A DNA stretch of 64,000 nucleotides. Source: Anaerolinea sp. Its GTDB lineage: Bacteria > Chloroflexota > Anaerolineae > Anaerolineales > Anaerolineaceae. The notes under the pieces were generated by a model that saw only the letters and a list, made by a program, of their open reading frames with translations, was not told the DNA's origin and ran no database searches. The translations under genes were made by a program, and so were the position numbers. The stretch is taken from the NCBI GenBank assembly GCA_013824865.1, contig PNON01000004.1:1-64000 (forward strand), read 5' to 3'. Below are positions 33,305 through 41,405 of this stretch, one piece after another; within the stretch, counting starts at the first letter, position 1; every line of letters begins with the position of its first letter.

Positions 33305-33676
33305 ATGTCAGAACAAATAGAAATGCCCGCTTCACCCGCCGCACCTGAAAAATATCAGGCCATCACCATCATTATGCTGGTCAATGGCATCATCAATGTG
33401 CTTATCGGGCTCACCTTTACCTGGGGAGCGATTTCCACCATCGTAGGTATTTTATGTCTCCCAATCACTGTGCTGCCCCTGGTGCTGGGAGCATTTGAGG
33501 TCGTGTATGCAGCCAAAATGCTTTCCAACAAGACCGTGCCTGCCAGCCGGATAAAAACCCTGGCCATCTTTGAGATCGTGGGTATCATTTATGGCAACGC
33601 GATTTCTCTCATCGCGGGCATTTTGAACCTGGTATTCCTGGATGATGACACTGTAAAGGCATATTTGCCGGAATAA
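33305..33676 (+). CDS. Four-helix membrane protein of unknown function
   Basis: 123 residues. After a polar 20-residue start come helices AITIIMLVNGIINVLIGLTF, ISTIVGILCLPITVLPLVLG, a short basic loop (SNKTVPASRIKT) and LAIFEIVGIIYGNAISLIAG. The layout is that of small DUF4190/DUF4064-like envelope proteins, but I cannot fix the family. AGAGGA lies 6 bases before the ATG. An intrinsic terminator about 50 bases after the stop makes it monocistronic. Confidence 0.65.
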   Translation: MSEQIEMPASPAAPEKYQAITIIMLVNGIINVLIGLTFTWGAISTIVGILCLPITVLPLVLGAFEVVYAAKMLSNKTVPASRIKTLAIFEIVGIIYGNAISLIAGILNLVFLDDDTVKAYLPE

Positions 33677-33728
33677 TATGTGTCTTGGCAGGGCGCAATA
33701 TATCGCTCTCTTACACGTAGAAAATCGA

Positions 33729-33755
33729 AATGGCGAATCTTTCCGCCATTTTTTG
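33729..33755 (+). terminator. Intrinsic terminator
   Basis: AATGGCG, an 8-base loop, CGCCATT, followed by TTTTTTG. It ends the membrane-protein transcript and abuts the promoter of the next gene. Confidence 0.8.
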
Positions 33756-33784
33756 TTGCGTATTCTCCTTCTCTCCACTAAAAT
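33756..33784 (+). promoter_or_regulatory. Promoter of the M14-like peptidase gene (leaderless)
   Basis: TTGCGT at 33756-33761, a 17-base spacer, TAAAAT at 33779-33784, and the ATG 7 bases further on. Confidence 0.6.
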
Positions 33785-33791
33785 ATCGCCC

Positions 33792-34934
33792 ATGCCTGCA
33801 TGCAACGAATACCCAACTGATCTCTTCTCTGACTCCTATGAAGAAGCTCGCCAAAAGTTCAAGGACTCGCTGGCCATCATCCGCCAGCTCTTCCCTAACG
33901 CGCAACATCAAAGCCACTCCTTATCCATCGACCCGGCGCTGACAATTGACTGGATCACCTCTGAACCACCAGCCAAAGAAAAGCTGTTCATTCTCACCAC
34001 CGGGCAGCATGGCCTTGAAGGTTTCACTGGTGCGGCGGTTCAACAGCTATTTATTCACGAATACCTGCCGATGCTTGACCACGCCACCACCGGGCTGCTG
34101 CTGGTGCACGCCATCAATCCCTGGGGCATGAAACACCGCCGCAAGGTCAACGGCAACAATGTGGATCTCAACCGCAATTTCAACCTGCACTCGCATGAAT
34201 ATGATCCGCTCTTCAACCCAGTTGCTCGCCAGCTGGAACAGTTGGTATATCCACGCATCGCATTGCGAGCCAGTTGGATCAATCGCGTTTTGTTTTACCT
34301 GCGGGTGATTGCAAATGTGCTTCGGGTGGGACGCTCGGATTTCATGGCCGGCGCGTTGATGGGGCAATACTGCTTCCCGGATGGTATCTACTACGGTGGC
34401 ACGGAAGCCGAGGAAGAAACACAGGTGATGATGAGGCTGTACCAGTCCATGCTGGCGGCATACTCGCAGGTGGTTCACCTGGATATGCACACCGGCTACG
34501 GTCCGCGCAGGCAAATGAGTCTGGTCAATACCCCGCATGAACTGGCCTCCTCCGCTGAGCTGGCTGCCCGCTTTGGCTATCCGTTGGTGCAAAAATCCAA
34601 CGCAGAGGAATTTTATGCCACCCGCGGTGATATGATCGGCTATCTGCATCAACTGAAGTCGGGGCTTCCGCATATCAAGCGATTTTATGCTTCGACTTTC
34701 GAGTTTGGCACCTATGGCGATTCGCTGCTCGATGGCATCCGCAGCCTGGCTGTGATGGTGTTTGAGATGCAGGCTCGCTGTTTCGGGGTGAAGAGCGTGG
34801 ACTCAGGTCGCTGGATCGAGCGGAAGTTTGACGATCTGTATGATATTCGGGATGAGAAGTGGGTGAATAAAGCCCTGGCTGATGCCCGCCAGGCGTTCGA
34901 GGGTATCTTAAAGGCTGAGGGGTACTGGGAGTAA
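33792..34934 (+). CDS. DUF2817/M14-like zinc carboxypeptidase family protein
   Basis: 380 residues. Zinc-ligand motifs are TGQHGLEGFTGA (HxxE, about 77-88) and HLDMHTGYGPR (about 233-243), with DLNRNFNLH (about 128) in the substrate pocket. The likely catalytic Glu is in STFEFGTYGDSL (about 305). DUF2817 proteins belong to the M14 carboxypeptidase/aspartoacylase clan; the substrate is unknown. No signal peptide is visible, so it acts in the cytoplasm. The ATG at 33792 is placed by its promoter; the longer frame from 33678 would run through the terminator and promoter. Confidence 0.82.
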   Translation: MPACNEYPTDLFSDSYEEARQKFKDSLAIIRQLFPNAQHQSHSLSIDPALTIDWITSEPPAKEKLFILTTGQHGLEGFTGAAVQQLFIHEYLPMLDHATTGLLLVHAINPWGMKHRRKVNGNNVDLNRNFNLHSHEYDPLFNPVARQLEQLVYPRIALRASWINRVLFYLRVIANVLRVGRSDFMAGALMGQYCFPDGIYYGGTEAEEETQVMMRLYQSMLAAYSQVVHLDMHTGYGPRRQMSLVNTPHELASSAELAARFGYPLVQKSNAEEFYATRGDMIGYLHQLKSGLPHIKRFYASTFEFGTYGDSLLDGIRSLAVMVFEMQARCFGVKSVDSGRWIERKFDDLYDIRDEKWVNKALADARQAFEGILKAEGYWE

Positions 34935-35010
34935 ACTTAAATCATAGTGGGTGTATTTGGTCAATATTTAATAAGCTGAGGGGGGTCCGCCTTATTCGTA
35001 CAAATGTTGT

Positions 35011-35697
35011 CTACCAGGTCCACAGCTCGCGGCGCAAATGGTCAAGGCGGTTGATAAAAACCGCGTTGACACTCTCCCCCGTCACATCCAGGCAGCTGAT
35101 GCTCACATTATTGAGCGTGAACCAGAAATACGGTTGCCGCACCTGGCCCAGCAGGGCAAAGAAAAAATGGTTGAAGAACCCCTGGTGACTAATGAGCGCG
35201 ATAACATGATTATGGTTGCCGTGTTTCACCCGCAGGTTATCCGCCAGCCGGTGGGCGCGTCGGATGCGTTGTTCCACTGTCTCAAATGGTCGGCTCCACC
35301 AACCGTCTTCATTCAGATCATCCGGCATAACCAGCTCGGGATATTTTGCATGTAACTCTTCGGGAGGGATCCCGGGCATCCCCACCGGCTGGTTGGTCTG
35401 TTCATCGTCCAGGTAGATACCGCCGGACTCATGTGAATCATACAACCCGTAGGGGATGATCCCAAGATTACGAGCTACCGGCAAGGCAGTCTGGACGGCG
35501 CGTTGCATCAGGCTGCAATATAGCACGTCCACATGCAGTTCGTCACGATGGTCATACAGGTAGGTGGCAAGTACCTCTGCCTGCTGCCGGCCGATGGTCG
35601 TCAACTCCGGGTCTGCCAGCCGTCCAGTGCGGGAATTGGTTTCCAGTTGCAACGCGTTATTGAATGATTGCGCGTGCCTGATGTAATAAATGCGCAT
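35011..35697 (-). CDS. Histidine phosphatase (phosphoglycerate mutase-like) family protein
   Basis: 228 residues. The catalytic motif is IYYIRHAQSFNN (RHA at about 7-9) rather than the common RHG. The second phosphate-pocket arginine is in CSLMQRAVQTA (about 66), and the distal histidine is in IALISHQGF (about 170). It should be a broad phosphatase or phosphosugar mutase; the substrate is unknown. It begins 8 bases after the stop of the small helical protein upstream, with GGGGAAGGG as ribosome site, so the two are co-transcribed. Confidence 0.82.
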   Translation of the reverse strand: MRIYYIRHAQSFNNALQLETNSRTGRLADPELTTIGRQQAEVLATYLYDHRDELHVDVLYCSLMQRAVQTALPVARNLGIIPYGLYDSHESGGIYLDDEQTNQPVGMPGIPPEELHAKYPELVMPDDLNEDGWWSRPFETVEQRIRRAHRLADNLRVKHGNHNHVIALISHQGFFNHFFFALLGQVRQPYFWFTLNNVSISCLDVTGESVNAVFINRLDHLRRELWTW

Positions 35698-35705
35698 CCC
35701 TTCCC

Positions 35706-36020
35706 CTACTTTTCTTCAGACATCATTCCTTTGATCTGGTCGAGGATCTTTTGGTAAGGATCCAGGCGCGAATGTTGTTCGCTTTGCAATCGCTTTCCAG
35801 CGGTGGCTTTTTCTCGACCGGCTTTAATGGTCGTGCTGCCAACCTGCGATAACGCCCTGGCGCGGAATTGTGCGCTCAGCATACGGATATCTATAACCAG
35901 CTGCCCTTCCAACTTTGTCAGTTGTTCAAGTAGATCGGCCTTGCCTGCCGCATCCAGTTGGTCAGCCTTTTTGGCTGCCAGGGCTGCGAGTTCATGCTCA
36001 TATTGAATAGGTGTTTTCAT
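35706..36020 (-). CDS. Short helical protein of unknown function
   Basis: 104 residues, rich in Ala, Lys, Glu and Gln and predicted nearly all helical, with coiled-coil-like spacing (ELAALAAKKADQLDAAGKAD, LLEQLTKLEGQLVIDIRML). It has no hydrophobic or cysteine motif. The ATG at 36020 follows AGGAGGAGATA; the longer open frame to 36257 runs through non-coding sequence. It precedes a histidine phosphatase in a two-gene unit. Function unknown. Confidence 0.6.
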   Translation of the reverse strand: MKTPIQYEHELAALAAKKADQLDAAGKADLLEQLTKLEGQLVIDIRMLSAQFRARALSQVGSTTIKAGREKATAGKRLQSEQHSRLDPYQKILDQIKGMMSEEK

Positions 36021-36193
36021 TATCTCCTCCTGCGCGGCTGTTTTTACTCTTCTATTATACGGGATAAGCGTAGGCAGGGTATGTTCCCATTTCAATATAA
36101 CCCCATACATACCTTCATGATGCACCCTAATCATCTTCCTTAAACGCAAAGAACCGCCTTCAGGCGGATTTTTGAACTTGCAGTTTCCGGTAG

Positions 36194-36589
36194 CTACTTC
36201 ACTGTTGTAAATACATTGAATTTCGGAGGGTGTTCCAGGTGTTTCTTGACCGCACACTGGTCAGCTGAACGCACCAGCGCTTCATGATATTTCGCGGGGA
36301 AGCTCTCCGGCACCTGAATTTCCAGCGTAATAGCTTCCACCATGCTGCTAAGCGGGTTTGATTGCATATTCTGAATAATGCGGATGCCTTCAGTAGGCAG
36401 CCCGCGCTGTTTACAAAAACCCAGCACATAGATACCAGCACAAGCGCCAATGGATGCCAGGAAGACCGCGAATGGTGTTGGCGCTGAGCCTTCACCGCCC
36501 CCGTAAGGCGGCTGGTCTGTTTTGATGGTGAACCCGCCAACATGAGCGTCTACTTTCGCGCCGCCCGGGAAATCGACTACTAGTTCCAT
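36194..36589 (-). CDS. OsmC/Ohr-family protein
   Basis: 131 residues. The family motifs are TPFAVFLASIGACAGIYVLG, with the first redox cysteine at about 51, and SADQCAVKKHLEHPP, with the second at about 112. OsmC/YhfA proteins reduce organic hydroperoxides through these cysteines. Here the pair and the surrounding glutamate-rich region look intact, although YhfA-type members may have other thiol roles. GGAGG lies 6 bases before the ATG. Monocistronic. Confidence 0.85.
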   Translation of the reverse strand: MELVVDFPGGAKVDAHVGGFTIKTDQPPYGGGEGSAPTPFAVFLASIGACAGIYVLGFCKQRGLPTEGIRIIQNMQSNPLSSMVEAITLEIQVPESFPAKYHEALVRSADQCAVKKHLEHPPKFNVFTTVK

Positions 36590-36674
36590 TTCTTACCTCC
36601 AGTGTATTATTAACTATTGGATGCTGGATCCCGGAAAAAGTTGTATCCATTATAGGATAATCATCATTAAAAAG

Positions 36675-36703
36675 TTGACATGTGCCACTATCCGGGTTAA
36701 TAC
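36675..36703 (+). promoter_or_regulatory. Promoter of the cNMP-binding protein gene
   Basis: A perfect TTGACA at 36675-36680, a 17-base spacer, and TAATAC at 36698-36703. The start codon at 36716 lies about 6 bases after the expected transcription start. Confidence 0.7.
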
Positions 36704-36715
36704 ATATCGTATATA

Positions 36716-37213
36716 TTGGAGAATGTGCTTATTAGAGAGAAGCTGATTAAAACGGAATTGTTTCACGACCTGACCGACGAGCAGTTGGATTCGCTCGCTC
36801 GGTTAGCCATCCCCTGGAACTACGAGCTGAACGAAATTCTGTTTGAGCAGGACCAGTATGCGGAGTTTCTGTATATCATTCTCGGCGGCGAAGTAAGCAT
36901 CCGCTTTAAGCCATATGATGGTGAGGAGATACAGGTGGCACGCGTAACCGAAGGTGGCATTTGCGGATGGTCTTCTGTGTTGGGGCGAGCCATCTACACC
37001 TCCGCTGCCATCTGCACCCAGCCCTGCGAAACCCTGCGCTTCCGTGGCCGCGAATTGCAAAAGTTGTGCGAATCCTTCCCGGATACCGGGGTCATAATTA
37101 TGGAGCGCCTGGCAGCGGTTATCGCTGAGCGCTTGTCTAGCACCAATGAAAAGATAATGCAAATGCTGTCGCATAATCTAGGTGGCAAGAACCAAATTGC
37201 AAGGAGAAGCTAA
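36716..37213 (+). CDS. Cyclic-nucleotide-binding domain protein without a DNA-binding domain
   Basis: 165 residues. The double-stranded beta-helix of the cNMP-binding family is clear: LFHDLTDEQLDSLARLAIPW, EILFEQDQYAEFLYIILGGE and VARVTEGGICGWSSVLGRA. The phosphate-cassette region (GGICGWSSVLG) departs from the FGE..L......A consensus, so the ligand may differ. There is no helix-turn-helix, so it is not a CRP-type regulator on its own. The TTG at 36716 is the likely start; a GTG at 36725 is possible. The stop overlaps the start of a NifU-domain gene (TAATG), suggesting a sensor that works with Fe-S or redox chemistry. Confidence 0.78.
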   Translation: MENVLIREKLIKTELFHDLTDEQLDSLARLAIPWNYELNEILFEQDQYAEFLYIILGGEVSIRFKPYDGEEIQVARVTEGGICGWSSVLGRAIYTSAAICTQPCETLRFRGRELQKLCESFPDTGVIIMERLAAVIAERLSSTNEKIMQMLSHNLGGKNQIARRS

Positions 37214-37464
37214 TGAATATCCCCACACCTGATTTTCCAGAGATCATCCGGTTACAGGCGTTGATCTCCCAGCTTAATGCGTATATCGAAATTTATCATG
37301 GCGGATCGGTCGATCTGGTTTCATTTGACGGGAAAAATGTTAAAGTACGGCTGGGCGGTGCCTGCCTAAACTGCCCACTTTCGCCCAACACATTGCACGG
37401 CTGGGTGGAAGGTACTCTTAAACAATTCTTCCCGGATGTGGAAAGCGTGGAAGCGGTACCATAA
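37213..37464 (+). CDS. NifU C-terminal domain (Nfu-type) Fe-S scaffold protein
   Basis: 83 residues. The NifU-like signature GGACLNCPLSPNTL (CxxC at about 54-57) follows the strand VDLVSFDGKNVKVRLGGAC. Nfu proteins carry and deliver [4Fe-4S] clusters by dimerising through this CxxC. The usual motif is C-x2-C within GxCxxCP, which matches. AAGGAG lies upstream inside the end of the cNMP-domain gene, and the start overlaps its stop by one base, so the two proteins are made together. No other Fe-S assembly genes are nearby. Confidence 0.85.
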   Translation: MNIPTPDFPEIIRLQALISQLNAYIEIYHGGSVDLVSFDGKNVKVRLGGACLNCPLSPNTLHGWVEGTLKQFFPDVESVEAVP

Positions 37465-37526
37465 CCACCTTAAAAATATAGCAGGGAATAATGATGCTCA
37501 TCTCCTGTTATATAAAACACAAAACC

Positions 37527-37549
37527 AAATTAAGGAATAGCCTTAATTT
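37527..37549. terminator. Hairpin between convergent genes
   Basis: AAATTAAGG, loop AATAG, CCTTAATTT is a perfect 9-bp AT-rich stem overlapping the stop codon of the minus-strand gene at 37543. It could end transcripts from both sides. Confidence 0.5.
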
Positions 37550-37914
37550 CGCGGTTTGATCAGGAGTCCAGTGAGGAGCTGAACCGCCCCCAGCCCGAGG
37601 AGCGCGATGGAGGACATATCCAATCGCCCGCTTTGCATATAAAACACTGCCCCGAAAGCCATCCACACTACCCCCATAATTAAAGACACTTTCTTCTGCT
37701 TTGCAAGCATCGTATTGCGGTACTCTGCTACCGCTTGCTGCTGCGCGGCTTCTTCTGTCAAACCCTGGCTGCGTAATTCAGCTATCTTGGCATCCAGCTC
37801 TGTGTTGGTCTTGGCACTCGAAGATTTTTTCTTGCGGAAGTAATAGTAGATTAGAGATACGATTCCAGCGAATGCCAGAATCTTTAATAACAACACCAGC
37901 GAATCGTAATTCAT
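37543..37914 (-). CDS. Three-helix membrane protein of unknown function
   Basis: 123 residues. One N-terminal helix (LVLLLKILAFAGIVSLIYYYF) is followed by a charged, helical cytoplasmic segment (TNTELDAKIAELRSQGLTEE) and a helical hairpin at the end (VSLIMGVVWMAFGAVFYM, SIALLGLGAVQLLTGLLI). AAGGAT lies upstream. It is 29 bases downstream of the SHOCT-like gene on the same strand, so the pair is probably co-transcribed. No family is recognised. Confidence 0.6.
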   Translation of the reverse strand: MNYDSLVLLLKILAFAGIVSLIYYYFRKKKSSSAKTNTELDAKIAELRSQGLTEEAAQQQAVAEYRNTMLAKQKKVSLIMGVVWMAFGAVFYMQSGRLDMSSIALLGLGAVQLLTGLLIKPRN

Positions 37915-37943
37915 GCGTCATCCTTAATCCAATGATTTAACTC

Positions 37944-38330
37944 TCAGTCCAAATAGACTTCCACGTGCTCGCCGTCTTCCTCATCCATTACGTCAATCAC
38001 CTTGCCGGTGGCCCCGCTCTGCAGGAAGCCCATCAATTGTTCGCGATCCAACCCTTCCACCTGTGGCGAGAAACGAGCGCCCATCTTCATGCCTGCATTC
38101 ACCAGGCTGAGCGGTAGCCGTACATTCACACGTGTTTTACCGCTGTTGGTGTCGGTAACCACCACCCTGAACCATTGCGCCTGTGTCGGAGGTACCTTTT
38201 CCGCGGTGGACGGCTTGCCTTTCGGATTCTTCTCCGTCAGCAGATCCAGCAATTCAATGCCTTCTTCAGCAGAGATTTTGCCTTCCTGCACCAGTTTTAA
38301 TATCTTCAAACGCTCATCGGGAGTTGCCAT
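37944..38330 (-). CDS. SHOCT-like/YvlB-N-terminal domain protein
   Basis: 128 residues. The N-terminal helix pair RLKILKLVQEGKISAEEGIE and LLDLL matches the SHOCT-like domain found at the start of YvlB/LiaX-type envelope-stress proteins. The rest is a beta-rich domain (WFRVVVTDTNSGKTRVNVRL) ending in an acidic tail. In other bacteria such proteins take part in sensing envelope damage; here this is an inference. It precedes a small membrane protein gene on the same strand. Confidence 0.65.
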   Translation of the reverse strand: MATPDERLKILKLVQEGKISAEEGIELLDLLTEKNPKGKPSTAEKVPPTQAQWFRVVVTDTNSGKTRVNVRLPLSLVNAGMKMGARFSPQVEGLDREQLMGFLQSGATGKVIDVMDEEDGEHVEVYLD

Positions 38331-38377
38331 CCACGTCCTCTACCGGTAATTATAAACTAAAAGTGTCCTGCAACAGT

Positions 38378-39337
38378 TCACTTGATTTTGGCATTCATTT
38401 CCTTTTTGACCGCATCATATAGGTTCTCGGCTTTCAGTTCGGTCAGGCTATAACAGGGTGCTTTCAGGTGATCCGCCAGCGCCTGTGCCATACCCTGATC
38501 GAAAGCGGCATGCTCCATATTGATAACCACGCTGCGAATGCCGTCAAAGGCAATCTGGTCTGCATATCGGTAGCCTTCTTCCAGGGGGGGCAGGTCGCCC
38601 ATAGATACATTCCCTGCGCCATCTGTCAGGATGATCAGCAGCGGCTGTACATCCGGGTGTAAAATGCCTTCCCGCTTTAATACCTCGTTGGACATCTTAA
38701 GTCCGGCGGGCAGCGGTGTCTTACCACCGACAGGTATTTCAGCCAGCGCGCGTTGGGCCAGGAAAATGGAGTTGGTCGGCGGCAGCACCAGGGTTGCACG
38801 GTCTTTATTGAATACAATCAACCCCACCCGGTCACGCCGCTGATAAGCATCTGTCAGCAAGGATAGAATGGCGCCTTTGGTGGCTGACATTCGTTCCGCA
38901 ACCGCCATGGACCAGGAAGCATCCACCAGGAAAAGCACAAGGTTGGCAGCACGGCGTACACGGACTTTGCGGTGGTAATCCGCGGGTTGGACAGCGAATG
39001 CAACACGCTTGAGTTGCTCGCCGCGGCGTTTTTGATGAGGGGCTGCTGCGCGCAGGGTGGCATCAAAAGCCAGATCAGTGGCTTTCCCCGCTGATGGTCG
39101 AGCCTGGATATAGCGGCCGCGTTTACGGTCGGTGCGTGTGCGAGAGCGCCGACCGCCATGCTGGCGCATCATCTTGTCCAATGGTGTATCCAGCCGACGC
39201 GGCTGGAAGGTCTCGCCAGTCTTTACCTGCTGGCCGCCTTCCCACCAGCGGGCGTTGCGATCATCAAAAACGCTCTGAACAGCGCGCGGTTCACCGGTTT
39301 GCGGTGTGTCTTCCCCTTGTTGCTCGTCTATGGGCTT
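38378..39337 (-). CDS. chlD: VWA (ChlD-type) half of a ChlI-ChlD chelatase gene, read after a -1 frameshift
   Basis: 319 residues in the -1 frame relative to the upstream AAA+ gene. The frame is open back through the A9 run and has no good independent start. A proline/charge-rich linker and the ChlD-type basic segment (MMRQHGGRRSRTRTDRKRGR) lead to a von Willebrand A domain with the metal-ion site VDASWSM (DxSxS), TNSIFLAQRALAEIPVGGKT and LIILTDGAGN. Fused to the AAA+ part it gives about 685 residues, the length of the single-chain cobaltochelatase-type ChlID proteins. The gene supplies the large ATP-dependent motor subunit for metal insertion into a corrin or porphyrin. No cobN/chlH is in the window. 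Confidence 0.78.
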   Translation of the reverse strand, partial: KPIDEQQGEDTPQTGEPRAVQSVFDDRNARWWEGGQQVKTGETFQPRRLDTPLDKMMRQHGGRRSRTRTDRKRGRYIQARPSAGKATDLAFDATLRAAAPHQKRRGEQLKRVAFAVQPADYHRKVRVRRAANLVLFLVDASWSMAVAERMSATKGAILSLLTDAYQRRDRVGLIVFNKDRATLVLPPTNSIFLAQRALAEIPVGGKTPLPAGLKMSNEVLKREGILHPDVQPLLIILTDGAGNVSMGDLPPLEEGYRYADQIAFDGIRSVVINMEHAAFDQGMAQALADHLKAPCYSLTELKAENLYDAVKKEMNAKIK

Positions 39338-40434
39338 TTTTTTTCAGCCTGTCCGCTATCCGAGGGGTCCATTTCCTGTATTCCATCTTCCGAGCTCTCG
39401 CTTACCTGCCCTTCCAACTGGCTGATGCGCTCCTGCAGATCTTCCACAGTCACTTCCGTTTGCTGGAAAGGACCACGCTTGATGCGGTGCGGCAGGGCCA
39501 GTTCAGCAGCCAGGGCGATATCATGCTGATTAATGGCTTTCCGGCCTTCAAAGGCTGCTTGGGCCCGGGCAGCTTTCAAGATCACCAGGTCCGAGCGGTG
39601 ACCATCCACATTCAATGAGGTGGTCAGTGCAGCAATGGAAAGCAAGTCGCGGTTTGTATAAGTGACGCTGTCCAACAGCCCGCGAGCAACTTCGATACGT
39701 TTGGATAGATCATCTTCTTGTTCATTGAAGCCATCACGGAATATATCCGGATCCAGCTCGTAAGCCAGGTTACGTTCCATGATCTTCACCCGGTCGCGCG
39801 CATCGCGTATACCGCGAATCTCCACAGAAAGGGCGAATCGGTCCAGCAGCTGCGGACGCAGGTCGCCTTCCTCCGGGTTCATGGTGCCGACCAGGATGAA
39901 GCGTGCCGGGTGCGAAAAGGAGATTCCCTCGCGTTCCACGATGTTCATGCCCATGGCAGCGGAATCCAACAGCACATCCACCACATGGTCGTCCAGCAGG
40001 TTGACTTCATCAATATAGAGCATGCCGCGGTTGGCGGCGGCCAGCACACCCGGCTCAAAATACCGTATGCCCTGTTGAATGGCTTTCTCAATATCCAGCG
40101 TGCCCACCACCCGATCTTCGGTGGCAGAAACAGGCAGGTTAATGAATGGCGTCACCTTCCATTCGCCCGGAAGGGTGTCAGCACCGCCTGCGCGCTCCTT
40201 GCATTCCGTGCACCAGGAAAGTCGTGTCTTGGGATCGCAGCCAAAGCGGCAGCCAGTCACCACTTCTACCTTGGGCAGCAGAGCTGCCAGCGCACGCGCC
40301 GCTGTGGATTTTGCCGTACCTCGTTCACCGCGGATGAGTACGCCACCAATGCGTGGATTGACAGCGTTCAAGATCAAGGCCCGGCGCATGCGTTCCTGCC
40401 CGACCAGAGCTGTGAATGGAAAAATGGTTACCAT
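39328..40434 (-). CDS. chlI: AAA+ (ChlI-type) magnesium/cobalt chelatase subunit, zero-frame product
   Basis: 368 residues. The AAA+ core has GERGTAKSTAARAL (Walker A, about 37-50), RGMLYIDEVNLL (Walker B, about 134), GTMNPEEGDLRPQLLDRF (sensor 1 and arginine finger, about 188). A cysteine insert, CRFGCDPKTRLSWCTECK, is typical of the cobaltochelatase-type branch. It powers metal insertion with ChlD. The frame ends shortly after an A9 run; at that run a -1 shift would join it to the VWA domain. So one gene could give both a short ChlI-like and a long ChlID subunit. AAGGAT lies 8 bases before the ATG. Confidence 0.88.
   Translation of the reverse strand: MVTIFPFTALVGQERMRRALILNAVNPRIGGVLIRGERGTAKSTAARALAALLPKVEVVTGCRFGCDPKTRLSWCTECKERAGGADTLPGEWKVTPFINLPVSATEDRVVGTLDIEKAIQQGIRYFEPGVLAAANRGMLYIDEVNLLDDHVVDVLLDSAAMGMNIVEREGISFSHPARFILVGTMNPEEGDLRPQLLDRFALSVEIRGIRDARDRVKIMERNLAYELDPDIFRDGFNEQEDDLSKRIEVARGLLDSVTYTNRDLLSIAALTTSLNVDGHRSDLVILKAARAQAAFEGRKAINQHDIALAAELALPHRIKRGPFQQTEVTVEDLQERISQLEGQVSESSEDGIQEMDPSDSGQAEKKSP
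39336..39344 (-). promoter_or_regulatory. A9 slippery site for -1 frameshifting or transcriptional slippage
   Basis: On the coding strand the zero frame reads GCT GAA AAA AAA AGC CCA TAG. The heptamer A-AAA-AAA allows both tRNAs to re-pair one base back, after which AAG CCC ATA GAC enters the VWA frame. The stop of the short product lies 6 bases downstream. Confidence 0.7.
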
Positions 40435-40564
40435 GAATAATCCTTGCGAAAAATGATCTTTGTAGTCAAGAGCAAGTTTACCACCAGAAAGAGTTCATTT
40501 CAACACACGTTAGACACAATACAATGAATATGAATCATCGTTATGCCAATATCCCATCATCCTG

Positions 40565-40570
40565 TAGAAT
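40565..40570 (+). promoter_or_regulatory. -10 box of the YwaF-like gene (leaderless)
   Basis: TAGAAT is followed by 7 bases and the ATG at 40578. No ribosome-binding site is present. Confidence 0.55.
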
Positions 40571-40577
40571 TAATCCT

Positions 40578-41315
40578 ATGATTTCAGAGTATTTAGCTCG
40601 CGATTATTCAGGAGGAGCTTTCATCCTCTTTGGAAAAGATCATTTAATTTCCCTTTCTTTCGTTGTAATTATATGTTTGATAATCTACCGGTTACGAAAT
40701 CGATGGAATAAAACACAAATGAAAGCAACACGATGGGGACTGCTTGCTTTGATCTATGCAAGTGAAGCTTCCTGGCATGTATGGATGATGGCAATCGGAA
40801 ACTGGAATACCCAGATCATGTTACCTTTATGGTTGTGCAGCATTACCGCGTGGACAATGCCTTTATTATTGATATGGCGGAATCAAAAGTATTTTGAATG
40901 GGTATATTTTATGGGTTCACTTGGCGCTGCGATGGCTCTGCTTACCCCCGACCTAATGCAGTATGGATTTCCGCATTATCGTTTCATAGAATTCTTCACC
41001 CTACACAGTGCAGTTATTATCGCAATTGTGTATATGACAACAGTTGAGCGATTTCGACCCACCTGGAAGTCCATTCCGCGTGTTTTTATCATTACAAACA
41101 TTTACTGGCTATTCTGTGCCTGGATAAACAGCCAAATTGGAAGCAACTACTTATACACCCAGAGCAAGCTGCCAACTCCCAGTCTCCTGGATTATCTTGG
41201 GCCTCATCCGTGGTACCTGCTTTCAATGGAAGCAATATGTATCATGCTATGTGTGCTGCTATATGTACCTTTCGCAATAATAGACTCTTCCGGTAGAGTT
41301 GAAACACCCTGCTGA
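40578..41315 (+). CDS. TIGR02206/YwaF-like integral membrane protein
   Basis: 245 residues with about seven helices, including ISLSFVVIICLIIYRL, LPLWLCSITAWTMPLLLIW, WVYFMGSLGAAMALLTPD, HSAVIIAIVYMTTVERF and LLSMEAICIMLCVLLYVPF. The features H.......L......R (FGKDHLISLS), LPL.LC.I (LPLWLCSI), the TPD after helix five, and FxxxHS (EFFTLHSAV) match the YwaF/TMEM164 family (TIGR02206). Its role is unclear. The ATG at 40578 lies 7 bases after a -10 box; the frame upstream to 40524 would precede the transcript. Confidence 0.78.
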   Translation: MISEYLARDYSGGAFILFGKDHLISLSFVVIICLIIYRLRNRWNKTQMKATRWGLLALIYASEASWHVWMMAIGNWNTQIMLPLWLCSITAWTMPLLLIWRNQKYFEWVYFMGSLGAAMALLTPDLMQYGFPHYRFIEFFTLHSAVIIAIVYMTTVERFRPTWKSIPRVFIITNIYWLFCAWINSQIGSNYLYTQSKLPTPSLLDYLGPHPWYLLSMEAICIMLCVLLYVPFAIIDSSGRVETPC

Positions 41316-41405
41316 CCAAGCAATAATTACCCCCCAGTACGAAAGATTTCTTTTCCTCATAAATCCGGTTAATTATATTGATATTCATGTGTAATCTGTT
41401 GCGCA

